NCBI RefSeq assembly: GCF_900086595.1 | Contig: NZ_LT575472.1 | Location: forward strand, 779,046-843,045 | Length of the DNA: 64,000 nucleotides | From: Clostridium nigeriense | GTDB lineage: Bacteria; Bacillota; Clostridia; Clostridiales; Clostridiaceae | Direction of reading: 5' to 3' | Shown here: piece after piece, positions 42,496 to 51,532 of the stretch | Layout of the letters: every line of letters begins with the position of its first letter | Numbering within the stretch: position 1 is the first letter of the stretch | Translations under genes and position numbers: made by a program | The notes under the pieces: generated by a model | Database searches by the model: none | The model's input: the letters and a program-made list of their open reading frames with translations, nothing else | What the model was told of the DNA's origin: nothing

Positions 42496-44081
42496 TGAAT
42501 AATTTCATAGAACAATTAATAATAAAAAAATCAGAAATACTATCACTTTTATTAGCACATATACAACTAACAGTAATAGCAGTATTAATAGCTGTAATTA
42601 TAGGTGTACCTCTTGGAATTCTTATTAGTAGAAATAAAAAAGTAGCTAATGGTGTAATAGGACTAGCTAATTTAACACAAGCTATTCCAAGTTTAGCTAT
42701 TCTAGGATTTTTAATACCTATAATAGGTATTGGGTCAGGACCAGCTATAACAATGGTAGTTTTATATTCAATGTTGCCTATAATAAAAAATACATATACA
42801 GGAATCACCAATATTAATCCTGATATGTTAGAAGCAGCTAAAGGGTTAGGAATGACTAGTGGACAAACTTTAAGATTAATAAAAATTCCTCTAGCAATGC
42901 CAGTAATTATGGCTGGTATAAGAATGGCAGCAGTTACAGCAGTAGGACTTATGACTATAGCAGCCTTCGTAGGGGCAGGTGGTCTTGGATACTTAGTATT
43001 CTCTGGAATTCAAACTGTTGACAATAATTTAATTCTATTTGGAGCAATACCAGCAGCTATATTAGCTTTATTAATTGACTTTATAACAGGAAAAATAGAA
43101 GATGCAACAATGCCAAATGGAATAAAGAAGTCAGATGGAACTATGAAGGTTAAAAGAAATCAGATGTCTAAAAAGAAAAAGAGATTAGTAGTATCAATAT
43201 CTTCAATAGTAGTAATAATCTTATTAGGTTTTGCTTTAGTTCCTAAATCTTTATTAAAGGGTGATGATACAGTTGTAGTAGCATCAAAGAATTATACTGA
43301 ACAATTAATTTTAGGTAATATATTATCAGAATTTATTAAAGCAAATACAGATTTAAAAGTAGAAGAAAAATTTAATTTAGGTGGTAGCCAGGTTACCTTT
43401 AATGCTATAAAATCAGGATCAGTTGATTTATATGCAGAATATTTGGGAACAGGGTATGTAAGTATATTAAATATGACTGAACCTAATTCAGATAGAGAAG
43501 AAGTATATAATGTAGTTAAAGAAAGATTTAAGGAAGACTACAAATTAGATGTATTAAATCCTTTAGGTTTTAATAATACTTATGCAATGGCAGTAACTAA
43601 AGAAACTGCAGAAAAATATAATTTAAAAACAGTTTCAGATTTAGCAAAAGTGTCAAATGAATTAGTAATTGGACCAACAATAGAGTTTCCAAATAGAGAT
43701 GATGGGTTAATAGGTTTAGAAAAAGCCTATAATATGACCTTTAAAGCAGTAAAACCAGTTGATGGTGGATTAAGATATACAGCTTTAGTAAATAATGAAA
43801 CTCAAGTAATAGATGCCTTTACAACAGATGGACTTATAGATAAGTTCAATTTAACAGTTTTAGAAGACGATAAGAACTTCTTTCCACCTTATGATGCAGT
43901 AACAATAATAAGAGAAGATACATTAGAAAAGCATCCAGAATTAAAAGAAGTTATTGGTAGATTAGATGGAAAACTAACTGAAGAAAAAATGAGGAAATTA
44001 AATTATGAAGTTGATATAAATAAAAGAGATGTAAAAACAGTAGCAAAAGAGTTCTTACAATCTGAAGGACTGATAGATTAA
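42495..44081 (+). CDS. Osmoprotectant ABC transporter, fused permease and substrate-binding protein
   Basis: The 528-residue protein joins two parts. Residues 1-210 are an OpuCB-type permease (LTQAIPSLAILGFLIPIIG, MLEAAKGLGMT as the ATPase-contact loop). Residues about 225-528 are an extracellular OpuAC/OpuCC-type binding domain (VVVASKNYTEQLILGNILSE, LNLGGSQVTF-like NLGGSQVTFNAIKSG), with a linking membrane helix at about 231-250. The binding domain thus hangs on the channel rather than on a lipid anchor. This fused form is common in clostridia and streptococci. It is translationally coupled to the ATPase and completes the transporter. Confidence 0.92.
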   Translation: MNNFIEQLIIKKSEILSLLLAHIQLTVIAVLIAVIIGVPLGILISRNKKVANGVIGLANLTQAIPSLAILGFLIPIIGIGSGPAITMVVLYSMLPIIKNTYTGITNINPDMLEAAKGLGMTSGQTLRLIKIPLAMPVIMAGIRMAAVTAVGLMTIAAFVGAGGLGYLVFSGIQTVDNNLILFGAIPAAILALLIDFITGKIEDATMPNGIKKSDGTMKVKRNQMSKKKKRLVVSISSIVVIILLGFALVPKSLLKGDDTVVVASKNYTEQLILGNILSEFIKANTDLKVEEKFNLGGSQVTFNAIKSGSVDLYAEYLGTGYVSILNMTEPNSDREEVYNVVKERFKEDYKLDVLNPLGFNNTYAMAVTKETAEKYNLKTVSDLAKVSNELVIGPTIEFPNRDDGLIGLEKAYNMTFKAVKPVDGGLRYTALVNNETQVIDAFTTDGLIDKFNLTVLEDDKNFFPPYDAVTIIREDTLEKHPELKEVIGRLDGKLTEEKMRKLNYEVDINKRDVKTVAKEFLQSEGLID

Positions 44082-44227
44082 TTGATAATGCGTAATTGAG
44101 GAAATAATTAGAGTGAGCTGAACTATAAGGAGTTTTTATAGAGTGCAAATTTTATTTATTAATTTAAATAACAAGATAACTATGTTAGCGTGGTTATGAA
44201 GATTATGTTTAATCCCTTTTAGTATAA

Positions 44228-44291
44228 CCCCATATGGTAAACAAATATAATGCCTTTATAATTAGGTTAGATATTTGTTTATTATATGGGG
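44228..44291. repeat. Long inverted repeat, possible terminator
   Basis: CCCCATATGGTAAACAAATA at 44228 and its partner arm ending TTATTATATGGGG at 44291 match at 19 of 21 positions, with a 22-base loop that contains CCTTTATAATTAGG. The T-run afterwards is weak. It probably ends the OpuC transcript, but it lies about 150 bases past the stop codon. Confidence 0.55.
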
Positions 44292-44379
44292 ATTTATATA
44301 TTTTTATCTAATGAAATAAATATAAAGTTTAAAATGTACATTTTCTTATTTAAAACCTGAATATTCCATCCAGTATACA

Positions 44380-44408
44380 TTGAAATTATCGTGAATTATT
44401 GGTATAAT
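44380..44408 (+). promoter_or_regulatory. SigA promoter of the P-loop ATPase gene
   Basis: TTGAAA (44380-44385), a 17-base spacer and TATAAT (44403-44408) form a canonical promoter about 50 bases before the ribosome site. Confidence 0.8.
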
Positions 44409-44464
44409 AAAAGTCTGTTTTGTAAAATAATTTACTTTTATATAGAATTTTTGGAGGGTTTACT

Positions 44465-45064
44465 ATGCCAAAGAGAATAGCCATTTTAGGTGGTCCAAGA
44501 TGTGGAAAAACTACGTTAATACAACAATTATATGTGGATATGAAGATTAGAGATTTAAATGTTGGAGTAGCAACAGAATATAGTACTGACTATTTAAGAG
44601 ATAAAGGGATGATAGAAAATATATCAGAACAATATGGTATATATTTAGGACAACTTCATTTAGAAGAAAGTTTAAATGAATTTGACTATGCTATAACTGA
44701 TTATGCAACTTTTGTTCCATACATATATGGTAGATTTATGCTTGGGGATAAAAAGAGAACAACTAAAGAAATAGAAATATTAAAAGATTTATATATCTTA
44801 GCATTGAGAGATTTACCAAAGTACGATCACATATTCTTTGTTCCAAGAGAGTTTGGATACACTAAGGATGGAGTAAGATGGCAAGATGAAGAAGTAGCTC
44901 AAGCTGTGGACAAGGCTATCTTAAGTTTCTTGGAAGCTGAAAATGTTAGATATACAACTATAACAGGTTCAACTAAGGAAAGATCAGAAAAGATATTACA
45001 AATTCTTAATCTTTCAAAGGAAATAGAACCTAAAGATATTAATTTAGATATGGCAACAAAGTAA
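44465..45064 (+). CDS. AAA/P-loop ATPase, NadR-kinase-like
   Basis: The 199-residue protein has Walker A LGGPRCGKTTL (residues 9-17) and a central LNEFDYAITDYATF segment with a Walker B-like aspartate. The layout resembles small AAA_28/NadR-type nucleotide-binding proteins (ATP-dependent kinases of small molecules). The natural substrate is unknown. It stands alone with its own promoter and terminator. RBS is TTGGAGGG. Confidence 0.7.
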   Translation: MPKRIAILGGPRCGKTTLIQQLYVDMKIRDLNVGVATEYSTDYLRDKGMIENISEQYGIYLGQLHLEESLNEFDYAITDYATFVPYIYGRFMLGDKKRTTKEIEILKDLYILALRDLPKYDHIFFVPREFGYTKDGVRWQDEEVAQAVDKAILSFLEAENVRYTTITGSTKERSEKILQILNLSKEIEPKDINLDMATK

Positions 45065-45117
45065 TTAAGAATTAAAAGTTAATGAAATAGCTCAGCTTTT
45101 GCTGAGCTATTATTTTT
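45062..45117 (+). terminator. Terminator within an AT-rich repeat copy
   Basis: AATTAAGAATTAAAAG resembles the left part of the repeat at 1385. AATAGCTCAGC (45086-45096) then pairs with GCTGAGCTATT (45101-45111), followed by T-rich sequence. It ends the ATPase transcript. Confidence 0.8.
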
Positions 45118-45195
45118 ATATTTAATTAAAAATTTATAATATAGTATAATAATTATTAGATGTTTAAATTTTAATTTAAATTTGGGAGGTTAATT

Positions 45196-45837
45196 ATGAC
45201 TAAGCTGTATTTGACTAGACATGGTGAAACAGAGTGGAACGAAAAAGGAATAATGCAGGGGTGGGGAGATTCTCCATTAACTGACTTAGGAAAAAATCAA
45301 GCAAAATGGCTTGGAGAAAGAATGAAAGATTTACATATTGATGTTATATATACAAGCCCTATTGGACGAGCTTTTAATACTGCTAAAATAATTAAAGGCG
45401 ATAGAGAAATTGCTCTAATTTCTCATGATGGATTAAAAGAAATAAGGATTGGTGGATGGGAAGGTTTAAACCAAGAAGCAATGAAATCTATTAGTGAAGA
45501 AAATTACTTTAACTTCTGGAATATCCCATCAAAATATGTCCCAATAGGAAATGGAGAAAGTTTTTATGAAATTAAGGAAAGGGCTTTTAAGACTGTAAAT
45601 GAAATAATTGAAAAAGAAAAAGGAAAGACTATACTAATTGTAACTCATACAATTACATTAAAATCATACTTAACAGCATTAGAGAATAGAGATATAGATA
45701 CACTGTGGGATCCTCCATTTATTAAACAGACAAGCCTTACCGAAATAAATTTTACAGATAAAGGATATGAAATTCCATTATTAGCATGTATGGAGCATCA
45801 TCAATATTCAAGAAAAGAATTCAATGAGTTTGAATAG
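45196..45837 (+). CDS. Histidine phosphatase family protein
   Basis: This 213-residue protein has the phosphoglycerate mutase-like catalytic motif LYLTRHGETEWN (His8 region), IYTSPIGRAFNTA, LKEIRIGGWEGL and the second histidine in ILIVTHTITL. Members are broad phosphatases or mutases; relatives act on sugar phosphates or alpha-ribazole phosphate. No cobalamin genes are nearby, so a general phosphatase is more likely. TTGGGAGG precedes the ATG. Confidence 0.9.
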   Translation: MTKLYLTRHGETEWNEKGIMQGWGDSPLTDLGKNQAKWLGERMKDLHIDVIYTSPIGRAFNTAKIIKGDREIALISHDGLKEIRIGGWEGLNQEAMKSISEENYFNFWNIPSKYVPIGNGESFYEIKERAFKTVNEIIEKEKGKTILIVTHTITLKSYLTALENRDIDTLWDPPFIKQTSLTEINFTDKGYEIPLLACMEHHQYSRKEFNEFE

Positions 45838-45853
45838 AATGTAGTTTGCGTAT

Positions 45854-45876
45854 GAGCTTTGCTCCGTCGCAAGCTT
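45854..45876. repeat. Short GC-richer hairpin, possible repeat remnant
   Basis: GAGCTTTGC and GCAAGCTTG flank TCCGTC. The segment is richer in G and C than its surroundings. It may terminate the phosphatase transcript or be a relic of a dispersed repeat. Confidence 0.35.
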
Positions 45877-46049
45877 GATAATTATTATTTCTTAACAAGA
45901 TTATATTATTTCCATTTGGCATATAATTGCATTCAATAGGGTATATAGTAAAAGTATATATTTTTCACGCATTTGTATTATAAGATGAGTTAGTTTAATT
46001 TTTAATAAATCTAATGGATTAATTAGAATTTATAGAGGGGTAGATTTAA

Positions 46050-46415
46050 ATGAATATTAGTATGTTAACATGGAATGTAGATTGGCTAAGAAATGGAAGA
46101 AGGTCAGGGAAAGATTGGGAGTATTTTGTAAGCGATTGTTCAGGAGAGGTATATACTCAAATTATTAATATTGTAAAAGAATATTTAGATATGAATGCAT
46201 ATGATGGTTGCAATGTTAAGTTGACAGAGGATAGATATAAGCAGATATTGAATATTACTGAAGATGTGGTTTCTGAAGACGAAATAACATATAAAGGACA
46301 TACATTAATTGATCACATTCTTATTAAAAATATTACTAATAATGAAAAAGCAATTGTCCAGAAGGACTTTAATTTGAGCGATCATAAATATGTAACTTTT
46401 TGTTTGAATGTTTAA
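46050..46415 (+). CDS. Internally deleted endonuclease/exonuclease/phosphatase family protein
   Basis: The 121-residue product starts like an EEP-family enzyme (ISMLTWNVDWLRNGRRSGKD) and ends like one (GHTLIDHILIKN, then DFNLSDHKYVTF with the SDH motif). The middle, with the conserved glutamate (QE motif) and the GDxN core, is missing; full members have about 240-260 residues. The join lies near YLDMNAYDG, where the expected GDxNAYDG motif would resume, so a deletion between two similar Asp-Met-Asn codon runs is likely. The frame is intact and a ribosome site (GAGGGG) is present, but catalysis is not expected. Confidence 0.75.
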   Translation: MNISMLTWNVDWLRNGRRSGKDWEYFVSDCSGEVYTQIINIVKEYLDMNAYDGCNVKLTEDRYKQILNITEDVVSEDEITYKGHTLIDHILIKNITNNEKAIVQKDFNLSDHKYVTFCLNV

Positions 46416-46483
46416 ATTTATTTTATTAGAAAATTCTAATTTGCTGATTATATATAATAAATAATCTTAAATTATTGAGAATT

Positions 46484-46514
46484 AAAAGTGGATAAATTTA
46501 TTTATCCACTTTTA
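46484..46514. terminator. Bidirectional terminator between the EEP remnant and araC
   Basis: AAAAGTGGATAAA pairs with TTTATCCACTTTT around TTTA. It overlaps the stop codon of the AraC gene on the minus strand. Confidence 0.8.
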
Positions 46515-47516
46515 TACTTTCATTTTTCTAAATGAAAGTGGTGTTTTTCCATGGATTTTTTTAAACATTTTTACAAAGTTTCCGCTGTAGTTATATCCTA
46601 CCATTTTAGAAATTTCATCAATGCTTAAATCGGTAGTAGATAGTAAATTTTCAGCCATTGTCATTCTAATGGAAGTTGTATATTGGCTAATAGACATATG
46701 ATATTTAGCCGAAAATCCTGCTTTTAATTTTTGTTCGTTTAAAAATACCATCTTACTTAAGCTTTTAATAGTAGGAGGATTACAAGCTTCTTTTGTTAAT
46801 ATATCATGTGCTTTTTGAAGTGATTTAACATCTGAAGCTGTTAAGTTAACATATCTATTTTTTCCTATCTTGATACTGCCATAATTTAATTGATTAGTGA
46901 AAGTATTCTTTGATGAAGATTGTATTTCATTGGATATAATTGCTATACACTCTAAAATCTTGCTTTCCAAATATAGTGAGGTTAAAATATCAGCTTGAGA
47001 TAAACTTCTTAAACTTTGGATAATAGAAGCTACATCAAGGGGAAGATAGTTATAAGTATAATTAGTAATAAAACTATCAAAATCTATATTATTAGGAAAG
47101 TTTGGATTTATTATTTCATCAAAGTATTTCTTATAAATAGTGACTTCAGCTCCATGAAGATGCTGACCTTTCTTCCAGGATTGCTTACCTTTTAGACCTT
47201 TTTCAGATACAAAAAAGGAGGAAGGAGTAAAAGTAGAAACAGGATTATTTTCAATTTTAAACTTTGTTTCTCCAATATATACAGTTCCAAAACGAATTAA
47301 TTCCTCTTGATGATCAAATGAAAGAGAAAAATCAGAAGGGATAGTATAGTCACCAATTCCAAAATCATAATATCCATCTCTACTATACTTAATAAAATAT
47401 CCAAGTTCAGGTTTATCTTCATTTTTATATAAAGTGTAGTTTTTTTCAGGAAAAGCTGTAAAAGTCATTTTATCTAAGATCTTATTTTGAAATTCTTTAG
47501 TTGTTTTACAAACCAT
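46512..47516 (-). CDS. AraC-family regulator of the siderophore uptake operon
   Basis: The product of about 334 residues has a C-terminal AraC/XylS double helix-turn-helix (LNEQKLKAGFSAKYHMSISQ, then LSIDEISKMVGYNYSGNF and FKKIHGKTPLSFRK). The N-terminal region of about 230 residues is the ligand-sensing part and resembles PchR/YbtA-type regulators. These respond to a ferric siderophore and activate its transporter. It is divergent from the iron ABC operon. A TTG at 47531 starts within the GGAGGTG site, so the ATG at 47516 is preferred. The ligand is inferred. Confidence 0.88.
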   Translation of the reverse strand: MVCKTTKEFQNKILDKMTFTAFPEKNYTLYKNEDKPELGYFIKYSRDGYYDFGIGDYTIPSDFSLSFDHQEELIRFGTVYIGETKFKIENNPVSTFTPSSFFVSEKGLKGKQSWKKGQHLHGAEVTIYKKYFDEIINPNFPNNIDFDSFITNYTYNYLPLDVASIIQSLRSLSQADILTSLYLESKILECIAIISNEIQSSSKNTFTNQLNYGSIKIGKNRYVNLTASDVKSLQKAHDILTKEACNPPTIKSLSKMVFLNEQKLKAGFSAKYHMSISQYTTSIRMTMAENLLSTTDLSIDEISKMVGYNYSGNFVKMFKKIHGKTPLSFRKMKV

Positions 47517-47539
47517 AACTTGCACCTCCAATCAATTGA

Positions 47540-47625
47540 TAATGCATAATTTCTGAAAAAAATTCTTATGGATTTCAACCATAATTCTACATTCTTAATT
47601 TTACATCTTTCATTCCACATAGGGT
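47540..47625. repeat. Diverged AT-rich intergenic repeat
   Basis: TTGATAATGCATAATTTCTG, later TCTACATTCTTAATTTTACA and TCTTTCATTCC resemble the dispersed repeat at 1385 and 61588 in inverted form. Judged by eye. Confidence 0.4.
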
Positions 47626-47703
47626 TATACTATGTTTAAATCGAAATTTATTATAACATAAATTATTCGAACAGATGATAAAATTATTAAATTAGTTGCA
47701 AAG

Positions 47704-47733
47704 ATTGTAATGAGAATGAATCTCATATACAAT
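47704..47733 (+). promoter_or_regulatory. Fur-box promoter of the siderophore operon
   Basis: TTGTAA (47705-47710), 17 bases and TACAAT (47728-47733) form the promoter. The spacer contains the palindrome ATGAGA-ATGAA-TCTCAT (47710-47726), which fits a Fur/iron box. Iron-bound Fur would cover the promoter completely. Confidence 0.75.
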
Positions 47734-47787
47734 TGAAACAGATAAAAGAGTAGCAGGAAAATTAGCTACTATTGATGGAGGTATAAT

Positions 47788-48738
47788 ATGAAAAGAAATT
47801 TATTAAAGACATTAGTAGTTTCATGTATGACAGCAATAATGCTTGTTGGATGTGGGGTTAATGGTGCTACAAGTGAAGAAAAGTCATCAGGAAAGACTAT
47901 GACAGTTACAGATGTAAGAGGAGAAGTTGAAATACCAGAAAATCCTCAAAGAATAGTAGATTTAAGCGGTAATAGTGATATTTTATCAATTTTAGGATAT
48001 AAAGTTATAGGAACAGCAAATAGTGATGCTTATGATTACACTAAATTCCCTACATATTTAGAAGATACATTAAAAGGAGCAGAGATTTTAGGATATAGCA
48101 TGCAAGATACTATGGATGTAGAAGCTGTTATGAATTTAAATCCAGATTTAATAGTTATATCAACTGTTCAAGAAAAAATGTATGATCAATTAAGTGAAAT
48201 TGCTCCAACAGTTATGATTCAATTAGAAGCTTTAGATTGGAAAGATGATGTTGAAGCTTTTGCAAAAGTATTTAATAAAGAAGATGTAGCTGAAAAATGG
48301 TTAAAAGCTTATGAAGAAAAAGCTGAAAAAGCTGGTGAAAAAATCAAATCAGAATATGGTGAAGATACTACATATCTTTCATTTTTAGCAAGTGGCGGTC
48401 AATTCTTTATTTTTGATGGTGCTGGATTTGGTAGCGTATTATATGATGATATGGATCTTAAAAAGCCAGAAGGTATGCCAGAACAAAGTGACATTAGCCT
48501 TCCAGTTGTAACTTATGAAGGTTTAGCATCAATTAAAGCAGATTATATATTCTTAATTGCAACACCAGAGGATTTAGCACAACTTGAAGGTAATGCAATT
48601 TGGAACAGTATTCCAGCAGTTAAAGAGGGAAAAGTTGTAGTTTTAGGTGCATCACCATACTTTAACCAAGGATATAGCTCAATTGGAAGAGAATTATTAG
48701 TAGATGAAATAGGTGGCATGTTAAATGAAACAAAGTAA
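47788..48738 (+). CDS. Iron-siderophore ABC transporter substrate-binding lipoprotein
   Basis: The 316-residue protein has a lipoprotein signal with MLVGCG (Cys22) and the FhuD/FepB-like fold. It contains VEIPENPQRIVDLSGNSDIL, VEAVMNLNPDLIVI, and the late LPVVTYEGLASIKADYIFLI. It binds a ferric siderophore or haem-like complex outside the membrane and passes it to the two FecCD permeases. The last 14 bases overlap the first permease gene. TGGAGG precedes the ATG. Fur and probably the AraC protein control it. Confidence 0.93.
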   Translation: MKRNLLKTLVVSCMTAIMLVGCGVNGATSEEKSSGKTMTVTDVRGEVEIPENPQRIVDLSGNSDILSILGYKVIGTANSDAYDYTKFPTYLEDTLKGAEILGYSMQDTMDVEAVMNLNPDLIVISTVQEKMYDQLSEIAPTVMIQLEALDWKDDVEAFAKVFNKEDVAEKWLKAYEEKAEKAGEKIKSEYGEDTTYLSFLASGGQFFIFDGAGFGSVLYDDMDLKKPEGMPEQSDISLPVVTYEGLASIKADYIFLIATPEDLAQLEGNAIWNSIPAVKEGKVVVLGASPYFNQGYSSIGRELLVDEIGGMLNETK

Positions 48739-49717
48739 AAAACATACAATAATATTTACAATTTGTAGTTTGTTACTTTTAATAGGAGGACTGGTTCTGG
48801 CTATAAGGCTAGGATCAGTTCATATTGGTTTTTCAGAGATTTATGATAGCATTTTTAATTATACTGAAACTTTAGAGCTTATGTTAGTTAGAGATGTTCG
48901 TATTCCAAGAGCCGTATCTGTTTTATTAACAGGAGGTATTTTAGGAGTAACAGGCGCAATGATTCAAGGAGTTACAAGAAATCCTATAGCAGAACCTTCA
49001 ATATTAGGTGTTAGCCAAGGTGCAACCTTAGTTATAGCAATTTTTTATGTAGCAGGAATAGGAATAAATACAAGAAACGTAATGATAGCTTCATTTATAG
49101 GAGCACTTATAACAGGAATTATAGTATTAGGATTTATATCCAAAAAAGCAAACAATAATTCAATTGCAAAAATACTTTTAGCAGGAACAGCTATGAGTAC
49201 ATTTTTTATTTCATTAACTACAATAATAGGACTTTTATCAAACCAATCTCAAATGATAGGCTTTTGGGTATCAGGTGGTTTTAGAAATGCAACTTGGTCA
49301 GATTTTAAATTAGTATTTATTGTAGGAATAATAGGACTTATAATAGCAATTTTATTATCACCAAAGATAAACATATTAAATCTTGGAGATGATGTTGCAA
49401 TTGGACTTGGAGAAAATCCAGAAAAAATAAGATTTACAACTCTTATGGTTATGATACCAATGTGTGCAGCAGCAGTAGCAGTTGGGAAAAACATAGCCTT
49501 TGTTGGACTTATAGTTCCACAAATAGTTAGAAAATTATTAGGGGAAGATTACAGAAAAAACATACCATGTTCATTTTTACTTGGTGCAGTTCTTTTAACC
49601 TATGCAGATATAGCAGCAAGAATGTTATTTGACCCATATGAAACACCGATTGGAATATTTACAGCTCTTATTGGAATACCATTCTTCATATCAGTAGCTA
49701 GAAAGGAGAGGGGATAA
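48725..49717 (+). CDS. FecCD-family iron ABC transporter permease 1
   Basis: This 330-residue permease has about nine or ten membrane helices. It carries the family motifs RIPRAVSVLLTGGILGVTGA, MIQGVTRNPIAEPSILGVSQGA and GLIVPQIVRKLLGEDYR, the last contacting the ATPase. It overlaps the binding protein gene by 14 bases and the next permease by one base. Together the two permeases form the channel for the ferric siderophore. Confidence 0.94.
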   Translation: MKQSKKHTIIFTICSLLLLIGGLVLAIRLGSVHIGFSEIYDSIFNYTETLELMLVRDVRIPRAVSVLLTGGILGVTGAMIQGVTRNPIAEPSILGVSQGATLVIAIFYVAGIGINTRNVMIASFIGALITGIIVLGFISKKANNNSIAKILLAGTAMSTFFISLTTIIGLLSNQSQMIGFWVSGGFRNATWSDFKLVFIVGIIGLIIAILLSPKINILNLGDDVAIGLGENPEKIRFTTLMVMIPMCAAAVAVGKNIAFVGLIVPQIVRKLLGEDYRKNIPCSFLLGAVLLTYADIAARMLFDPYETPIGIFTALIGIPFFISVARKERG

Positions 49718-50724
49718 TGAAGAAAAAGAAATTTAAAATAGCATTAATTATTTTAATAGCATTATTACTTATCTCCTTTGCAGTTACACTATGCTGGGGT
49801 ACATATAAAGTTTCAGTAGGAGATTTAATAAAAACTCTTCTTGGAAATGGAAGTAAACTACAAAATACAGCAATACTAAGTATTAGATTACCAAGACTTT
49901 TAGTTGGTGCCTTTGTAGCAATTGCATTATCAACAGCAGGGGCAATTCTACAAACTATAACTAAAAATGATTTAGCAGATACAGGAATTATAGGGATAAA
50001 TGCTGGGGCAGCAGTGGCAGCAGTATTATTTATAACTTACCAAACAGGAAATTACTATAGTGAACTTGGGGCTCTTTCTATATTTATACTACCTTTTATG
50101 GCCATAGTAGGAGCAGGAGTTTCTTCATTTATAATATATATGCTATCAAGCAGAAAAGGTATAAGACCAAAAAGACTTTTATTAATAGGAATTGGATTAA
50201 ATGCAGGGCTTAATGCTTTTATTACCTTCTTTACCTTTAGAGGTGGAGTTGGTGATTACAATAGAGTTTTAGTTTGGACATCAGGAAGCCTTTGGGGATC
50301 TGGATGGAGCTATGCAAAAGTAATAATACCAATAGTTACAATAATGTTTGGATTAGTTTTATTAAACCATAAGAAGTTAGATGTTTTGAACCTTTCAGGT
50401 GAACTTGCAATATCATTAGGGTTAAATTTAGAGAGAGAAAGAAAAAAGTTTTTAAGCTTTGCAGTTATATTAGCAGGAACAGCTACAGCCTTTGCAGGAA
50501 ATATAGGATTTTTAGGACTTATATCACCACATATTGCAAGAAAAATAGTTGGACCTTATCATAAGCACTTTGTTGTAATATCAGCAATGATAAGTGTTAT
50601 TATAGTTCTTTTTGCAGATGCAGTTTCAAAAAATTTATTCTCTCCAATTGAAATTCCAGTTGGAATAACAGTATCAATATTTGGAGTACCGTATTTTATT
50701 TATTTAATGATGAAGGAGAAATAA
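49717..50724 (+). CDS. FecCD-family iron ABC transporter permease 2
   Basis: The 335-residue permease has the same fold as its upstream partner: LSIRLPRLLVGAFVAIALST, ILQTITKNDLADTGIIGINA and FLGLISPHIARKIVGPYHK. It overlaps the upstream gene by one base and lies two bases from the ATPase gene. GAAAGGAGAGGGG in the end of permease 1 is its ribosome site. Confidence 0.94.
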   Translation: MKKKKFKIALIILIALLLISFAVTLCWGTYKVSVGDLIKTLLGNGSKLQNTAILSIRLPRLLVGAFVAIALSTAGAILQTITKNDLADTGIIGINAGAAVAAVLFITYQTGNYYSELGALSIFILPFMAIVGAGVSSFIIYMLSSRKGIRPKRLLLIGIGLNAGLNAFITFFTFRGGVGDYNRVLVWTSGSLWGSGWSYAKVIIPIVTIMFGLVLLNHKKLDVLNLSGELAISLGLNLERERKKFLSFAVILAGTATAFAGNIGFLGLISPHIARKIVGPYHKHFVVISAMISVIIVLFADAVSKNLFSPIEIPVGITVSIFGVPYFIYLMMKEK

Positions 50725-50726
50725 TT

Positions 50727-51512
50727 ATGGAAGCTATTAGTGTAAAAAAATTAAGTGTTGCCTACGAAAGCAATACCATAATTGAAGATATGAACTTATC
50801 AATACCAAAGGGAAAAATAAGTATAATAATTGGAGCAAATGGTTGTGGAAAATCAACTTTACTAAAGACTATAGCTAGAATTAACAAGCCTAAAAATGGA
50901 GATATATTTATAAATAATAAAAATATAAAGAAGGTAAAAGAAAAAGATATAGCAAAAGAAGTTGCATTTTTGCCACAGGGACCAGTATGTCCAAGTGGTC
51001 TTACTGTAAGAGAACTTGTAGCATTTGGAAGATTTCCTCATCAAAAAATCATAGGTGGACTTAATAATCATGATAAAGAAATTATTGATTGGGCAATAAA
51101 AGAAACTGGACTTTCAGAATTTGCAGATAGAGAAGTGGAAAATTTATCTGGGGGACAAAGACAAAGAGCTTGGATTGCTATGACTTTAGCGCAAGAAACA
51201 GAAATAATAATGCTAGATGAGCCAACAACTTACTTAGATATGTCTTATCAGCTTGAAGTTTTAGAGGTTTTACAAAAGTTAAATAGAGAAAAGAAAATAA
51301 CAGTAGTAATAGTTTTACATGAGCTTAATAATGCATGTAGATTTGCAGATAACATAATAGGACTTAAAAAAGGAAAACTTATATGTGAAGGAAGTCCTAT
51401 AGATGTTATAAATAAAGAAAATCTAAAAGAGATTTATGGAATAGATGCTAAACTTCAATTAAGTGAAGATGGTAAATATCCAATTTGTATGGATTATGAG
51501 CTTTTAAGATAA
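50727..51512 (+). CDS. Iron-siderophore ABC transporter ATP-binding protein
   Basis: The 261-residue FepC/FhuC-type ATPase has Walker A IIGANGCGKSTLLKTIA, the Q-loop VAFLPQGP, signature NLSGGQRQRAWIAMTLAQ and Walker B IIMLDEPTTYLD, with the H-loop histidine in VVIVLHEL. It energises the FecCD permeases. It starts two bases after permease 2. Confidence 0.95.
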   Translation: MEAISVKKLSVAYESNTIIEDMNLSIPKGKISIIIGANGCGKSTLLKTIARINKPKNGDIFINNKNIKKVKEKDIAKEVAFLPQGPVCPSGLTVRELVAFGRFPHQKIIGGLNNHDKEIIDWAIKETGLSEFADREVENLSGGQRQRAWIAMTLAQETEIIMLDEPTTYLDMSYQLEVLEVLQKLNREKKITVVIVLHELNNACRFADNIIGLKKGKLICEGSPIDVINKENLKEIYGIDAKLQLSEDGKYPICMDYELLR

Positions 51513-51532
51513 GACTTTAAAGGTAGGTAAAA

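Larger units (their letters stand above)
44082..44464. other. 383-base intergenic region
   Basis: No ORF with a ribosome site is visible. The first 60 bases resemble the AT-rich intergenic repeats (TTGATAATGCGTAATTGAGG). The long inverted repeat at 44228-44291 and the promoter at 44380-44408 lie within and are listed separately. Confidence 0.6.
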
